Shown piece by piece: positions 55,787 through 64,000 of a DNA stretch of 64,000 bases. Every line of letters begins with the position of its first letter. The first letter of the stretch is position 1. Below the pieces are notes generated by a model. The model was not told where the DNA came from and made no database searches. It worked only from the letters and a program-made list of their open reading frames with translations. A program made the translations under genes and the position numbers. Source of the stretch: Bacteroidales bacterium UBA3543 (GTDB taxonomy: Bacteria; Bacteroidota; Bacteroidia; Bacteroidales; UBA932); the NCBI GenBank assembly GCA_002376715.1, contig DFOK01000110.1, positions 3,007 through 67,006 of the forward strand, in the 5' to 3' direction.

Positions 55787-56133
55787 CAATTGCTTCTTTT
55801 GGCGTTGTAGCCCATTGACCGGAGCAATGTGACAATCCTGTCGCGGAAATCTCCCTGAATAATGATTTCACCCTCTTTAACCGAACCGCCCACACCGCAT
55901 TTACTCTTGAGAGTTTTGCCTAGTGCCAACAGATCCTCTTCACTTCCAACAAAACCTTTGACAAGAGTAACCTGTTTGCCGCCTCGGTTGCGACGGTCGA
56001 TGGAGACAATCAACCGCTGCTTTTCCGCAGGAATAGTCTCCACCGGAGACTCATCTCCGCCGGTTTCATATTTAAAGTCGGGATTGGTTGAAAAAACTAC
56101 TCCCAATCTGCTTTTCCAGTCGTTGTCTGACAT
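55786..56133 (-). CDS. SUI1/eIF1-like translation factor (YciH family)
   Basis: This 115-aa protein has the SUI1 fold in its second half (VSIDRRNRGGKQVTLVKGF, then GVGGSVKEGEIIIQGDFRDRI). The N-terminal 45 residues are a low-complexity lead. Bacterial YciH proteins bind 30S subunits and affect initiation fidelity. The longer start at 56163 overlaps the -7 box at 56151-56158, so ATG 56133 is used. It heads the operon with DUF4271, hemD, rnpA and yidD. Confidence 0.92.
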   Translation of the reverse strand: MSDNDWKSRLGVVFSTNPDFKYETGGDESPVETIPAEKQRLIVSIDRRNRGGKQVTLVKGFVGSEEDLLALGKTLKSKCGVGGSVKEGEIIIQGDFRDRIVTLLRSMGYNAKRSN

Positions 56134-56150
56134 ATGTGGTTCTTTTTTTG

Positions 56151-56158
56151 CAAAGGTA
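56151..56158 (-). promoter_or_regulatory. -7 box of the SUI1-like gene (TACCTTTG)
   Basis: The minus strand reads TACCTTTG, 17 nt before the chosen ATG. It is back to back with the plus-strand box at 56173-56180. Confidence 0.55.
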
Positions 56159-56172
56159 GTCATAATTATTTT

Positions 56173-56180
56173 TAACTTTG
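56173..56180 (+). promoter_or_regulatory. -7 box of the DUF2723 gene (TAACTTTG)
   Basis: TAACTTTG fits TANNTTTG and lies 55 nt before the ATG at 56236. The 18-bp duplication lies between it and the gene. Confidence 0.5.
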
Positions 56181-56202
56181 CTGCTTGTATAAAAGTATAT
56201 AG

Positions 56203-56238
56203 ATTATAACAGATATTATGATTATAACAGATATTATG
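56203..56238 (+). repeat. Perfect 18-bp tandem duplication at the DUF2723 start
   Basis: ATTATAACAGATATTATG occurs twice without a gap (56203-56220 and 56221-56238). Each copy ends in an ATG, and because 18 is a multiple of three both ATGs are in frame. The second ATG gives the family N-terminus. Confidence 0.9.
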
Positions 56239-59200
56239 AATTCAAGGAAATTCACCCTTTACAACAGAATCATTGCATCGGTAATCCTACTGGTTGCGGC
56301 AGTTGTCTATCTTATGACCATCGAGCCTACTACCAGTTTTTGGGATTGCGGTGAATTTATCGCATCTTCCTACAAACTTGAAGTCGGACACCCGCCAGGG
56401 AACCCGGTTTTCCAGCTTTTTGCCCGATTTTTCACAATGTTTACGGGCAAGATGCAAGCTGCGGCGGCAGTCAATGTTATGAGTGCTGTTTGTTCGGCTT
56501 TCACCATATTTTTTCTCTATCTGACAATTGTCCATCTGGGCAGACGACTCAATGAAAAGAGCGGCAGAAACCTCTCTATAGCCAACGCAGTCGCTATCTA
56601 CGGTGCAGGTGTTGTGGGAGCGCTTGCATACTGCTTTTCCGATACATTCTGGTTTTCAGCAGTCGAGGCCGAAGTATACGCCATGTCTTCCCTGTTTACT
56701 GCAGTAGTTTTCTGGGCAATCCTCAAATGGGAAGAGGAGGCTGATAGCAAATATGCCAACCGGTGGATTATTTTGATATCATTTCTGATGGGTCTCTCCA
56801 TAGGAGTGCATTTGCTCAACCTTCTGGCAATTCCCGCTATAACTTTTATAATTTATTACAAAAAATCGAAGAAAGTTAACTGGAAAAGCGCTACCGGAGT
56901 TTTGCTACTCTCAGGTGCTATAATTTTGGCTGTGATGATCGGCGTAGTCCAGTATCTGCCCAGAATTGCCGCTTTCTTTGACAGGATATTTGTGAATGGC
57001 TTTGGTGCTCCATTCAATCTGGGTGCAGTTATATTCCTCGTGCTGCTCTTTGTGGCCTGCTTCATTGGAATGTACTGGCTCAGGAAGAAAGAAAAGGCAA
57101 TTTTACACACCGTCGTACTCTCTTTTACCACTATTCTAATTGGTTTTTCGACCTTTGCTGTTGTAGTTATCCGCGCAAGCGCAAATACCCCTACCAACGA
57201 GTACCAGCCGGATAATCCCTATACACTGGTGAGGTATCTAAGCCGCGAACAGTATGGCAGCAATCCTATCATTTACGGACAAGCCTATACCTCTCCTTAC
57301 GACATCAAAAGGGTGAATTATTACACCCCGCTGGACGGTCGCTACTACAAAGCTGAAAACATCGAAGTGGTGTTTCCTTCGGAGGGCAAAATGTTCTTTC
57401 CGAGAATGTGGAATTCAACTGATCAAAAATATGTTAATTTGTACGATAGCTATTCCAAGGTCAAGAACAACCGTACTATAACTGTCAGAGGAGAAAGGCA
57501 GGTAATCCAGATGCCTAAATTCAAGGACAATCTGAGATTTTTCTTCGATTATCAACTCAACTATATGTATTTCCGCTACTTTATGTGGAATTTTGTCGGA
57601 AGGCAGAACGATTTCCATGGACAGGAGCCCTCTGATCTCATCTCAGGTAACTGGGAGAGCGGTATCGGACTCATAGACCGAATACGTCTGGGGGATCAGT
57701 CCGAAGCACCGGAGATCCTGAAAAACAATAATGCCAAGAACCATTACTATTTTCTTCCTTTAATACTGGGTCTGATAGGATTTTTCTTCCAGCTGCGCAA
57801 AGATGGACGTAACTGCTGGGTGACCTCATTGCTTTTTATACTCACCGGAATAGCCATTGTGGTATACTTAAATCAACAACCTTTCCAGGTGCGAGAACGT
57901 GACTATGCCTACGCAGGCTCTTTCTATGTCTTCACTATCTGGATAGGTCTGGCGGTGCTGGCTATACAGAGTTGGATTGAAAAAATCCATAAAAAGGAAA
58001 AAGGTGGTGCCGCCATAGCAGGAGCAGGAGTAGCAACAGCTCTCTGCCTTTCCGTCGCAATACTGATGGGATGCGAAAACTGGGACGACCATGATCGCAG
58101 CGGACGTTATACGGCTCGCGACTGGGGGTATAATTTCCTTGCCGGTACAGACCCCAATGCCATCCTGATTACCTATGGAGACAATGATACCTTCCCTCTC
58201 TGGTATCAACAAGAGGTAGAGGGAGTGCGTACGGATGTGCGAATAGTTAACACATCGCTCCTCGGCACCGATTGGTACATAGACCAGATGCAACGCAGAC
58301 AATATGAGTCGGATCCTCTGAAAATTACCATCCCGAGAGTCCAGTATCTTTATGGTACAAATGACTATCCTTATGTAATCAATGCTATTGAGAGGCCGAT
58401 CCTGGCTTCACAGGCGATAGACATTTTCCGCAATCCGCAGTACAAGCTCTCCGACGGCAAAACTGACTTCCTCCCCGCCAAACAGTTATTGATTCTGGTA
58501 AACAAAGAGAATGTCAAAAAGTACGGAATTGTAGCTGAAAAGGACTACGACAAGATCGTAGATACCGTTGTACTCAATATCGATAGCGACAGGATAGGAA
58601 AAACTTCTCTCATAATCCTGGATTTTCTCTCTACTTACCAATGGGACAGACCGGTTTACTGCGTTACTACCGGAACAGACCTGAATCTGGGTCTCGAAAA
58701 ATGGTTCCAGGTTGATGGTATGGTTAACAAACTTGTGCCTATATACAATCCTGATTTTCGTGAATATTCTCAGATTGACGAAGACAAAATGTACAAAATA
58801 CTCACTGAGACATACAGGTTTGATTCGCTCAAAGACACCACAATCCATGTGGATTACCAAAACATCTATTCATTTATGGCCGTACAGCCGATAAGGGAGA
58901 TGTTTGCCAAGGTTTCAAACAAACTCATACAGAGTGGCAAAGTTGATAAAGCCGAGGTGTTGCTGGATATGGCTATTGATATCATGCCCAGAAAGAATTT
59001 CCCTTACAATATTTCGTTTTTACACTCTCTCAATGAATTGTCGATTATTGATATGATAGAACAATACCTGATGATAGGTAAGAGCGAAAAGGCAATAGCG
59101 CTCGCTGATCAGTTTGTGGAAGAGACACTGCAAATAGCCAACTTCTTCGCCACATCTTATGGCAGTTCATCTTTCTCTACCAAGGAAATGGACTCAAATG

Positions 59201-59292
59201 TGACTCTGCTCTACTATGTTGTAAACATTTTTGAGCGATACGATCAGAAAGAGTTTGCCAACTCAATCAAACGCCGGTTGGTAGAGTTATAG
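56236..59292 (+). CDS. DUF2723 polytopic membrane protein (GT-C glycosyltransferase-like)
   Basis: This 1018-aa protein has about twelve membrane segments in the first 600 residues and a soluble C-terminal part. The conserved N-terminal loop reads TTSFWDCGEFIASSYKLEVGHPPG, with acidic residues placed like the catalytic Asp of GT-C enzymes (protein O-mannosyltransferase type). RERDYAYAGSFYVF near 545 is another family landmark. A role in protein or lipid glycosylation is inferred. The ATG at 56236 is preferred; 56218 is a duplicated copy of the same site. Confidence 0.85.
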   Translation: MNSRKFTLYNRIIASVILLVAAVVYLMTIEPTTSFWDCGEFIASSYKLEVGHPPGNPVFQLFARFFTMFTGKMQAAAAVNVMSAVCSAFTIFFLYLTIVHLGRRLNEKSGRNLSIANAVAIYGAGVVGALAYCFSDTFWFSAVEAEVYAMSSLFTAVVFWAILKWEEEADSKYANRWIILISFLMGLSIGVHLLNLLAIPAITFIIYYKKSKKVNWKSATGVLLLSGAIILAVMIGVVQYLPRIAAFFDRIFVNGFGAPFNLGAVIFLVLLFVACFIGMYWLRKKEKAILHTVVLSFTTILIGFSTFAVVVIRASANTPTNEYQPDNPYTLVRYLSREQYGSNPIIYGQAYTSPYDIKRVNYYTPLDGRYYKAENIEVVFPSEGKMFFPRMWNSTDQKYVNLYDSYSKVKNNRTITVRGERQVIQMPKFKDNLRFFFDYQLNYMYFRYFMWNFVGRQNDFHGQEPSDLISGNWESGIGLIDRIRLGDQSEAPEILKNNNAKNHYYFLPLILGLIGFFFQLRKDGRNCWVTSLLFILTGIAIVVYLNQQPFQVRERDYAYAGSFYVFTIWIGLAVLAIQSWIEKIHKKEKGGAAIAGAGVATALCLSVAILMGCENWDDHDRSGRYTARDWGYNFLAGTDPNAILITYGDNDTFPLWYQQEVEGVRTDVRIVNTSLLGTDWYIDQMQRRQYESDPLKITIPRVQYLYGTNDYPYVINAIERPILASQAIDIFRNPQYKLSDGKTDFLPAKQLLILVNKENVKKYGIVAEKDYDKIVDTVVLNIDSDRIGKTSLIILDFLSTYQWDRPVYCVTTGTDLNLGLEKWFQVDGMVNKLVPIYNPDFREYSQIDEDKMYKILTETYRFDSLKDTTIHVDYQNIYSFMAVQPIREMFAKVSNKLIQSGKVDKAEVLLDMAIDIMPRKNFPYNISFLHSLNELSIIDMIEQYLMIGKSEKAIALADQFVEETLQIANFFATSYGSSSFSTKEMDSNVTLLYYVVNIFERYDQKEFANSIKRRLVEL

Positions 59293-59320
59293 TCTCGAGT
59301 GGCCAAAAGCCAACAGCAAC

Positions 59321-59359
59321 AACAAAGCCCCGAAAGTGAAAAAAATTCGGGGCTTTGTT
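59321..59359. terminator. Strong stem-loop between DUF2723 and tnaA
   Basis: AACAAAGCCCCGAA (59321-59334) pairs perfectly over 14 bp with TTCGGGGCTTTGTT (59346-59359) around an 11-nt loop. It follows the DUF2723 stop by 29 nt and could also serve the convergent tnaA gene. Confidence 0.75.
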
Positions 59360-59395
59360 ATTAGGAGATATAGTGATTTACTTAATACTCCCTAC

Positions 59396-59449
59396 TCGAA
59401 ACAACTCTACAGTCCGTAACCCGCAACGCGTAACTCGCACCATTACACA
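59396..59449. repeat. C/A-rich degenerate repeat tract after tnaA
   Basis: The plus strand contains CCGTAACCCGCAACGCGTAACTCGCACC in consecutive pieces and runs right up to the tnaA stop codon. It closely resembles the tract at 26961-27064. Confidence 0.6.
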
Positions 59450-60829
59450 CTATTTCGCTTTCTCGAGTTCCACAGTAAAGTGTCTCATAATCGGCAACTC
59501 TTTTGTTATGACATAGCCCCGGGTAATGCTCTCCCGGCGGTCATATACATTTTTGAGAGCAGCAGCGATGTAATCCATATGGTTGTTGGTATAGACACGA
59601 CGCGGAATTGCAAGACGAAGTAATTCGAGTGCGGGATAGCGATTTTCTTTTGTATCGGGATCACGATCTGCGAGAAGAGCTCCAATCTCAACACTACGAA
59701 TACCTGCCTCCAGATAAAGTTCAATACCGAGCGTCTGAGCTATAAACTCCTCTTTAGGAACCTTGGTGAGGATTTTTTTGGCATCTACGAAAATGGCATG
59801 TCCACCGGCGGGTCTCTGATAAGGAATACCATATTCGTCCAGTTTTTTACCCAGGTATTCCACCTGCCTGATGCGTGTCTCGAGATAATCAAACTCGGTA
59901 CCTTCGCGCAATCCCTGTGCAAGTGCATTCATATCCCTGCCTGCCTGTCCGCCATATGTGAGGTAGCCCTCGTTCATAATGCAGTACATATGACATTTCT
60001 GCATATCCTCTTCATTCCTGAAGGCCACAAAACCGCCTATGTTGACAATAGCATCCTTCTTGGATGACATCGTCATCATATCGGCGTATGAAAACATTTC
60101 ACGGGTAATCTCTCTGATCTCCTTATCCTGATAGCCCTCTTCGCGGGTTTTGATAAAATATGCATTTTCAGCAAAACGGGCTGAGTCTATCAGCAGTTTC
60201 ACGCCATATTTCTTCGCCAGAGCAGCAACGCCTTTGACATTTGTCATCGATACGGGCTGACCTCCGGCCGTATTGTTGGTCACTGTAAGTACGATTGCAG
60301 GGATCTTCTCTACCGGGTTGCTTTTTAAAACATTCTCGAGTTTTTCAAGATCTATATTTCCCTTGAAAGGAATCTCAAGTTCGGTGTCTTTGGCCTCATC
60401 TATTGTGCAGTCAATTGCGTGTGCCTTGCGAAATTCGATGTGACCTTTAGTCGTATCAAAGTGCGAATTTCCGGGGAGTATGTCTCCCTCTTTGATAATT
60501 GCCGAGAAAAGCACATTTTCGGCCGCTCTGCCTTGATGTGTGGGGATAAAGTAGCGGAACCCTGTCACCTCTTCGATCGACTCTTTAAGGGCATAATAGG
60601 ACCTTGCACCGGCATAACTTTCGTCACCTTCCATAATAGCTGCCCACTGTTTGTCACTCATTGCTCCGGTACCGGAATCGGTAAGAAGATCTATAAATAC
60701 ATAATCGCTCTTTAGGTTGAAGAGATTGTATTTAGCCTCGGTAATCCACTTCTCTCTCTCAGCGCGTGTACTACGCTTAAGACTTTCAACTGTCTTTATC
60801 TTATAAGATTCTGCAAAAGGTAACTCCAT
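59450..60829 (-). CDS. tnaA: Tryptophanase
   Basis: This PLP enzyme (459 aa) cleaves tryptophan to indole, pyruvate and ammonia. It has GDESYAGARSYY near 68-79, THQGRAAEN near 95, and the PLP-lysine motif MSSKKDA near 254-260. The late segment AGIRSVEIGALLADRDP has Ile where tyrosine phenol-lyase has Arg, which favours tryptophanase. The gene appears monocistronic. No tnaC-like leader was found in the short upstream gap. No indole-pathway partner is nearby. Confidence 0.92.
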   Translation of the reverse strand: MELPFAESYKIKTVESLKRSTRAEREKWITEAKYNLFNLKSDYVFIDLLTDSGTGAMSDKQWAAIMEGDESYAGARSYYALKESIEEVTGFRYFIPTHQGRAAENVLFSAIIKEGDILPGNSHFDTTKGHIEFRKAHAIDCTIDEAKDTELEIPFKGNIDLEKLENVLKSNPVEKIPAIVLTVTNNTAGGQPVSMTNVKGVAALAKKYGVKLLIDSARFAENAYFIKTREEGYQDKEIREITREMFSYADMMTMSSKKDAIVNIGGFVAFRNEEDMQKCHMYCIMNEGYLTYGGQAGRDMNALAQGLREGTEFDYLETRIRQVEYLGKKLDEYGIPYQRPAGGHAIFVDAKKILTKVPKEEFIAQTLGIELYLEAGIRSVEIGALLADRDPDTKENRYPALELLRLAIPRRVYTNNHMDYIAAALKNVYDRRESITRGYVITKELPIMRHFTVELEKAK

Positions 60830-60857
60830 AATTATAATTTTTAATATTAAACGGCTA

Positions 60858-60865
60858 CAAAGTTA
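60858..60865 (-). promoter_or_regulatory. -7 box of tnaA (TAACTTTG)
   Basis: The minus strand reads TAACTTTG, 28 nt before the tnaA ATG and just after the secDF terminator. Confidence 0.5.
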
Positions 60866-60869
60866 CAAA

Positions 60870-60902
60870 AAATAAGAGCAAACCGAAGATTTGCTCTTAT
60901 TT
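60870..60902 (-). terminator. secDF terminator
   Basis: AAATAAGAGCAAA pairs perfectly over 13 bp with TTTGCTCTTATTT around a 7-nt loop, and on the minus strand the stem runs into TTTTTTG. It lies 25 nt after the secDF stop. Confidence 0.85.
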
Positions 60903-60927
60903 GAAATTAAATTATTTTTCCGGAAGA

Positions 60928-63900
60928 TTATTTCTTCGCAGCTTTGGCGGCAAGCCTTTTATCCATAAAGATGTTGAGGTCGTACATAATCGGAGTTCCA
61001 ACGAAAATGGAAGAGTAAGTACCTACCGCAACACCGAGTGCAAGAGCAACTGAGAAACCTCGAATACTCTCACCGCCGAAAACAGCGATTGCGACAAGCA
61101 CAATCAGAGAGGTAAGGGCAGTGTTAATTGTTCTGGAGAGCGTACTGTTCAGAGCCTCATTTACGTTCTGATCCAGAGCTCTCTTGGGATATATCTTCCT
61201 GTACTCGCGGATACGGTCGAAGATCACCACGTTATCATTGATAGAGTAACCGATAATAGTCAGTATCGCTGCAATGAACTGTTGGTCGACGTCGAGGGTA
61301 AAGGGAAGAACACCCGTAAAGATTGAGAAGAAGCCCACTACAATTATTGTATTGTGCACAAGTGAAGAAACGCCGCCAACACCCCAGGTCCAGTTACGGA
61401 ATCTGATTGCGATATAAGCAAATATGGCGATAAGAGAGAGAACAACTGCAATGATGGCATCTCTCTGCATTTCACTTGCAACCGATGCATCCACACGGTC
61501 TGAACTTATGATACCATTGGGGTTCTCGAGAGTGGATGTAAAGTGATCGAGAGTGAGAGGGGTGGCATAGAAGTCCTTGAGAGCCTCATAAAGTTTAGCC
61601 TCTACCTCCTTGTCAACCTCCTGAGACTGATCGCTCACCTTATATTTGGTGGTAATTCTCATTTGGCTGGCTCCTCCGAATTGTTTTACCTCTGCAGCTT
61701 CTCCAAATTCTTCCATTGTAGCTGCGCGCACATCCTCAGGAGTTACGGGAGCATCGAACCTTACCACATAAGTACGTCCTCCGGTGAAATCCACACCGTA
61801 AGTAAAGCCCTTGGTAAAGAAAGACACAAAACAAATCAAACAAACAATGCCGGATGCGAGATATGCCCACTTCTTTATACCAAGGAATTTGATCTTGGTA
61901 CCTTTAAGGAAGTTTTTCGTAGCGGGAGAGTCAAAGGAGACATCCTTGTTCCTCTTAAGCCTTGCCTCTATACAGAGACGAGAGATAAAGATTGAAGTCA
62001 GTACTGAAGTGATGATACCGATAATCAATACCGCTGCAAAACCCTTAACTGCACCTGAACCGAAGAAATAGAGAATAATACCCGTGATTACAGTAGTCAA
62101 CTGACCGTCTATGATGGCAGGGTAGGCATTCTTATAACCTTCAGCAACAGCCAGACGGAGTGCCTTACCTATCCTGAGTTCCTCTTTTACGCGCTCATTG
62201 ATAATGACGTTGGCATCGACCGCCATACCCATCGTCAACACCAGACCGGCAATACCGGGCAATGTAAGAACCGCACCGAATGAGACTAAGGCACCGAAGA
62301 GGAAAAGTAGGTTGCAGAGCAACGCAACGTCTGCATAGATACCGGCTTCCCTGTAAAATAATGCCATATAAAGTAGCACAAGTAGGAATGCAATCGCAAA
62401 TGAGATCATTCCCGATCTGATGGAAGTATTACCAAGCGAGGGACCTACGACCTGTTCCTGAACTATTCGTGCGGGAGTTGAGAGTTTTCCTGACTTAAGT
62501 ACGGTAGCAAGGTCATCAGCCTCAGCTTGAGTAAACCTACCTGTAATCTGAGAATTACCTCCGGAAATCTTGTTCTGTACGTTAGGATATGAATATACGG
62601 AACCGTCCATTACTATGGCAATCTGCTTACCAATGTTTTGCTCAGTGATCACCTCCCATCTGGCGGCACCTGCGCTATTCATCGTCATACTTACCTCAGC
62701 AGCGGCAGTCATCTGGTTGTAGTTTACTCTTGCCGAAGTGATAACTGAACCGTCGAGAACAGCACCCTTTCCGGCTATATCCTTGAGAGCTACGAGTTCA
62801 TAGTATGTGTCAAGTTCCACGCCGGGACCACTGAATGCCTTGAAGCTCCACGCGGGCACAAAGTCGTTGGGAAACTCGATATGGGTGTCGCGGAACCATG
62901 CATTGATAGCGGCTGTATCGCGATAATGTGCAAGACCAAGACAAGCCGTATTGCCACCGAATGGCTGAAGCTTTGCGAAAAGAGGGTTGGCTTTTTCCGC
63001 TGCGGAAGCACTGGTGCTCACATCACCGGTAGCTGCTGCAAGCTCCTCTTCGATACTCTTAAGTTCACTATCTTCTGGCTCTTCCGACCCAACTGCATCT
63101 GCAGCCGCTGCCTCCGCCTCAAGTGCTTCATTGCGCTCACGGATTTCATTGTTGAGCTCAATGAGGAAGGGTTGAATTTCCTGATATGTATATGTCTGCC
63201 AAAATTCGAGAGATGCGGTACCCTGGAGAAGTTTTCTGACACGCTCAGGCTCTTTTACACCGGGAAGCTCCACAAGGATTCGACCTGTACGGGCAATCTT
63301 CTGAATATTGGGCTGTGCTACACCGAACTGGTTGATACGTCTCTCCACAACGGTGTAGGAGTTATTGATCACGGCATCGGCCTCTCCCTGAAGCAGGGAA
63401 ATAATCTCCTCGTTGGTAACCCTGGATTTGTTCCTTATGTCACCGCTAAGCTTATCAAGGTCAATGTCAAATGACAATCTCTGATTGGGAGCCACTTCGT
63501 TCCATGCCTCTGCAAAGAGAGTGATGAAGTCCGTGTGAGTCTCTGCTGATCTACTCCTTGCGAGCGCCATTGCCTGATCAAACTCTGGAGTGGTCTTTTC
63601 ACGTGCACAGGAACGTACCAACTCAGCCATATCAAGCTGTAGCATCACGTTCATACCGCCTTTAAGGTCAAGACCGAGGTTGAGCTCTTTCTCTTTAACT
63701 TCTTTGTAGGTATAACCCAAATAAATCTTCTTGTTGGCTATAGAATCGAGATATGCGCTCTTGGCCTCTGTTCTTATTCCGTCAAGATAAAATGCTTGGT
63801 CCAGCTCTGAGATTTCGCTGAACGAAGGCTTGGACTGCTCTGCAACAACGACTTCCTCAGCATACCTGGAAGCTTTGTTCTCGTGGATGTATGTAACCGC

Positions 63901-63975
63901 TGTAAATGACAGCTGGAAAACACAGGCCAGTCCGATCAAAATTGCCACAAATGTGATGGCGCCTTTACTTTGCAT
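60928..63975 (-). CDS. secDF: Fused protein translocase subunit SecDF
   Basis: SecD and SecF are joined in one 1015-aa chain, as usual in Bacteroidota. It uses the proton gradient to help Sec-dependent export. The SecD half has LNLGLDLKGGMNVMLQLD near 77-94, the P1 head, and VLTMGMAVDANVIINERVKEE near 575. The SecF half has FTGGRTYVVRFD near 735 and TIIGYSINDNVVIFDRIRE near 920. A low-complexity Ala/Glu/Ser insertion lies in the P1 region near 285-320. About 12 membrane segments. A terminator follows. The promoter is beyond the window end. Confidence 0.97.
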   Translation of the reverse strand: MQSKGAITFVAILIGLACVFQLSFTAVTYIHENKASRYAEEVVVAEQSKPSFSEISELDQAFYLDGIRTEAKSAYLDSIANKKIYLGYTYKEVKEKELNLGLDLKGGMNVMLQLDMAELVRSCAREKTTPEFDQAMALARSRSAETHTDFITLFAEAWNEVAPNQRLSFDIDLDKLSGDIRNKSRVTNEEIISLLQGEADAVINNSYTVVERRINQFGVAQPNIQKIARTGRILVELPGVKEPERVRKLLQGTASLEFWQTYTYQEIQPFLIELNNEIRERNEALEAEAAAADAVGSEEPEDSELKSIEEELAAATGDVSTSASAAEKANPLFAKLQPFGGNTACLGLAHYRDTAAINAWFRDTHIEFPNDFVPAWSFKAFSGPGVELDTYYELVALKDIAGKGAVLDGSVITSARVNYNQMTAAAEVSMTMNSAGAARWEVITEQNIGKQIAIVMDGSVYSYPNVQNKISGGNSQITGRFTQAEADDLATVLKSGKLSTPARIVQEQVVGPSLGNTSIRSGMISFAIAFLLVLLYMALFYREAGIYADVALLCNLLFLFGALVSFGAVLTLPGIAGLVLTMGMAVDANVIINERVKEELRIGKALRLAVAEGYKNAYPAIIDGQLTTVITGIILYFFGSGAVKGFAAVLIIGIITSVLTSIFISRLCIEARLKRNKDVSFDSPATKNFLKGTKIKFLGIKKWAYLASGIVCLICFVSFFTKGFTYGVDFTGGRTYVVRFDAPVTPEDVRAATMEEFGEAAEVKQFGGASQMRITTKYKVSDQSQEVDKEVEAKLYEALKDFYATPLTLDHFTSTLENPNGIISSDRVDASVASEMQRDAIIAVVLSLIAIFAYIAIRFRNWTWGVGGVSSLVHNTIIVVGFFSIFTGVLPFTLDVDQQFIAAILTIIGYSINDNVVIFDRIREYRKIYPKRALDQNVNEALNSTLSRTINTALTSLIVLVAIAVFGGESIRGFSVALALGVAVGTYSSIFVGTPIMYDLNIFMDKRLAAKAAKK

Positions 63976-64000
63976 ACTATTCGTACTGTCCCTTATACAA

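Noticed and set aside
60830..60927. tnaC-type leader peptide before tnaA
   Set aside because: The 98-nt gap holds a terminator and a promoter but no short frame with a Trp codon in the right place.

Overview
The window is a compact stretch of a Bacteroidales (phylum Bacteroidota) chromosome. Evidence for this is the fused SecDF, the DUF2723 and DUF4271 proteins, a DUF5106 thioredoxin-like lipoprotein, fimbrillin-like lipoproteins, the OlsF/GlsF-type amino-lipid synthase, a class II ribonucleotide reductase, and intergenic -7 boxes that repeatedly match TANNTTTG. Tryptophanase, a B12-dependent reductase and a B12 scavenging operon suggest an anaerobic, probably host-associated organism. The family cannot be fixed from sequence alone.

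Layout. 1-4700: C-terminal processing protease (minus) divergent from rdgB-recO-GH3 (plus). 4700-6200: a DUF4143-type ATPase behind a 32-bp repeat promoter. 6400-10850: a surface-protein locus with a fimbrillin-like/FISUMP lipoprotein, a 43-residue peptide gene, and a 5'-truncated, frameshifted fimbrillin/cysteine-rich repeat gene that shares DNA blocks with the first. 10850-17550: cobalamin riboswitch followed by btuB-btuG-btuF-btuC-btuD. 17500-22700: gpmI-dnaE (minus), divergent from rnr (22766-24823). 24800-31000 (minus): YgjP-like peptidase, serpin lipoprotein, deoxynucleoside kinase, ispE, nrdJ. 31250: a ThiL-like protein lacking the kinase metal residues. 32258-36122 (minus): sufB-pnuC-sufC-sufD. 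36269-39916 (minus): lolC/E-like permease, rbfA, tyrS, phosphopantetheinyl transferase, then tRNA-Gln. 40253-45242 (minus): oxidoreductase, DedA/YqaA-like protein, tadA, groEL-groES. 45361-50093 (plus): DUF5106 lipoprotein, a metallopeptidase/propeller/barrel protein, a second pnuC. 50047-56133: uvrC, olsF-like gene, and the sui1-DUF4271-hemD-rnpA-yidD operon. 56236-63975: DUF2723 membrane protein, tryptophanase, secDF.

How the genes work together. BtuB and BtuG capture B12 at the cell surface and BtuFCD imports it. The B12-dependent NrdJ is a likely consumer, and its operon also carries a deoxynucleoside kinase. The suf operon makes Fe-S clusters. The least ordinary parts are the surface-protein locus, a family of G/T-rich degenerate repeat tracts that mostly follow stop codons, three 12-bp-spaced DnaA-box-like sites in the nrdJ divergent promoter, a degenerate ThiL, and hairpin/promoter arrangements around tadA. 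No CRISPR array, insertion sequence, prophage or rRNA gene was seen.
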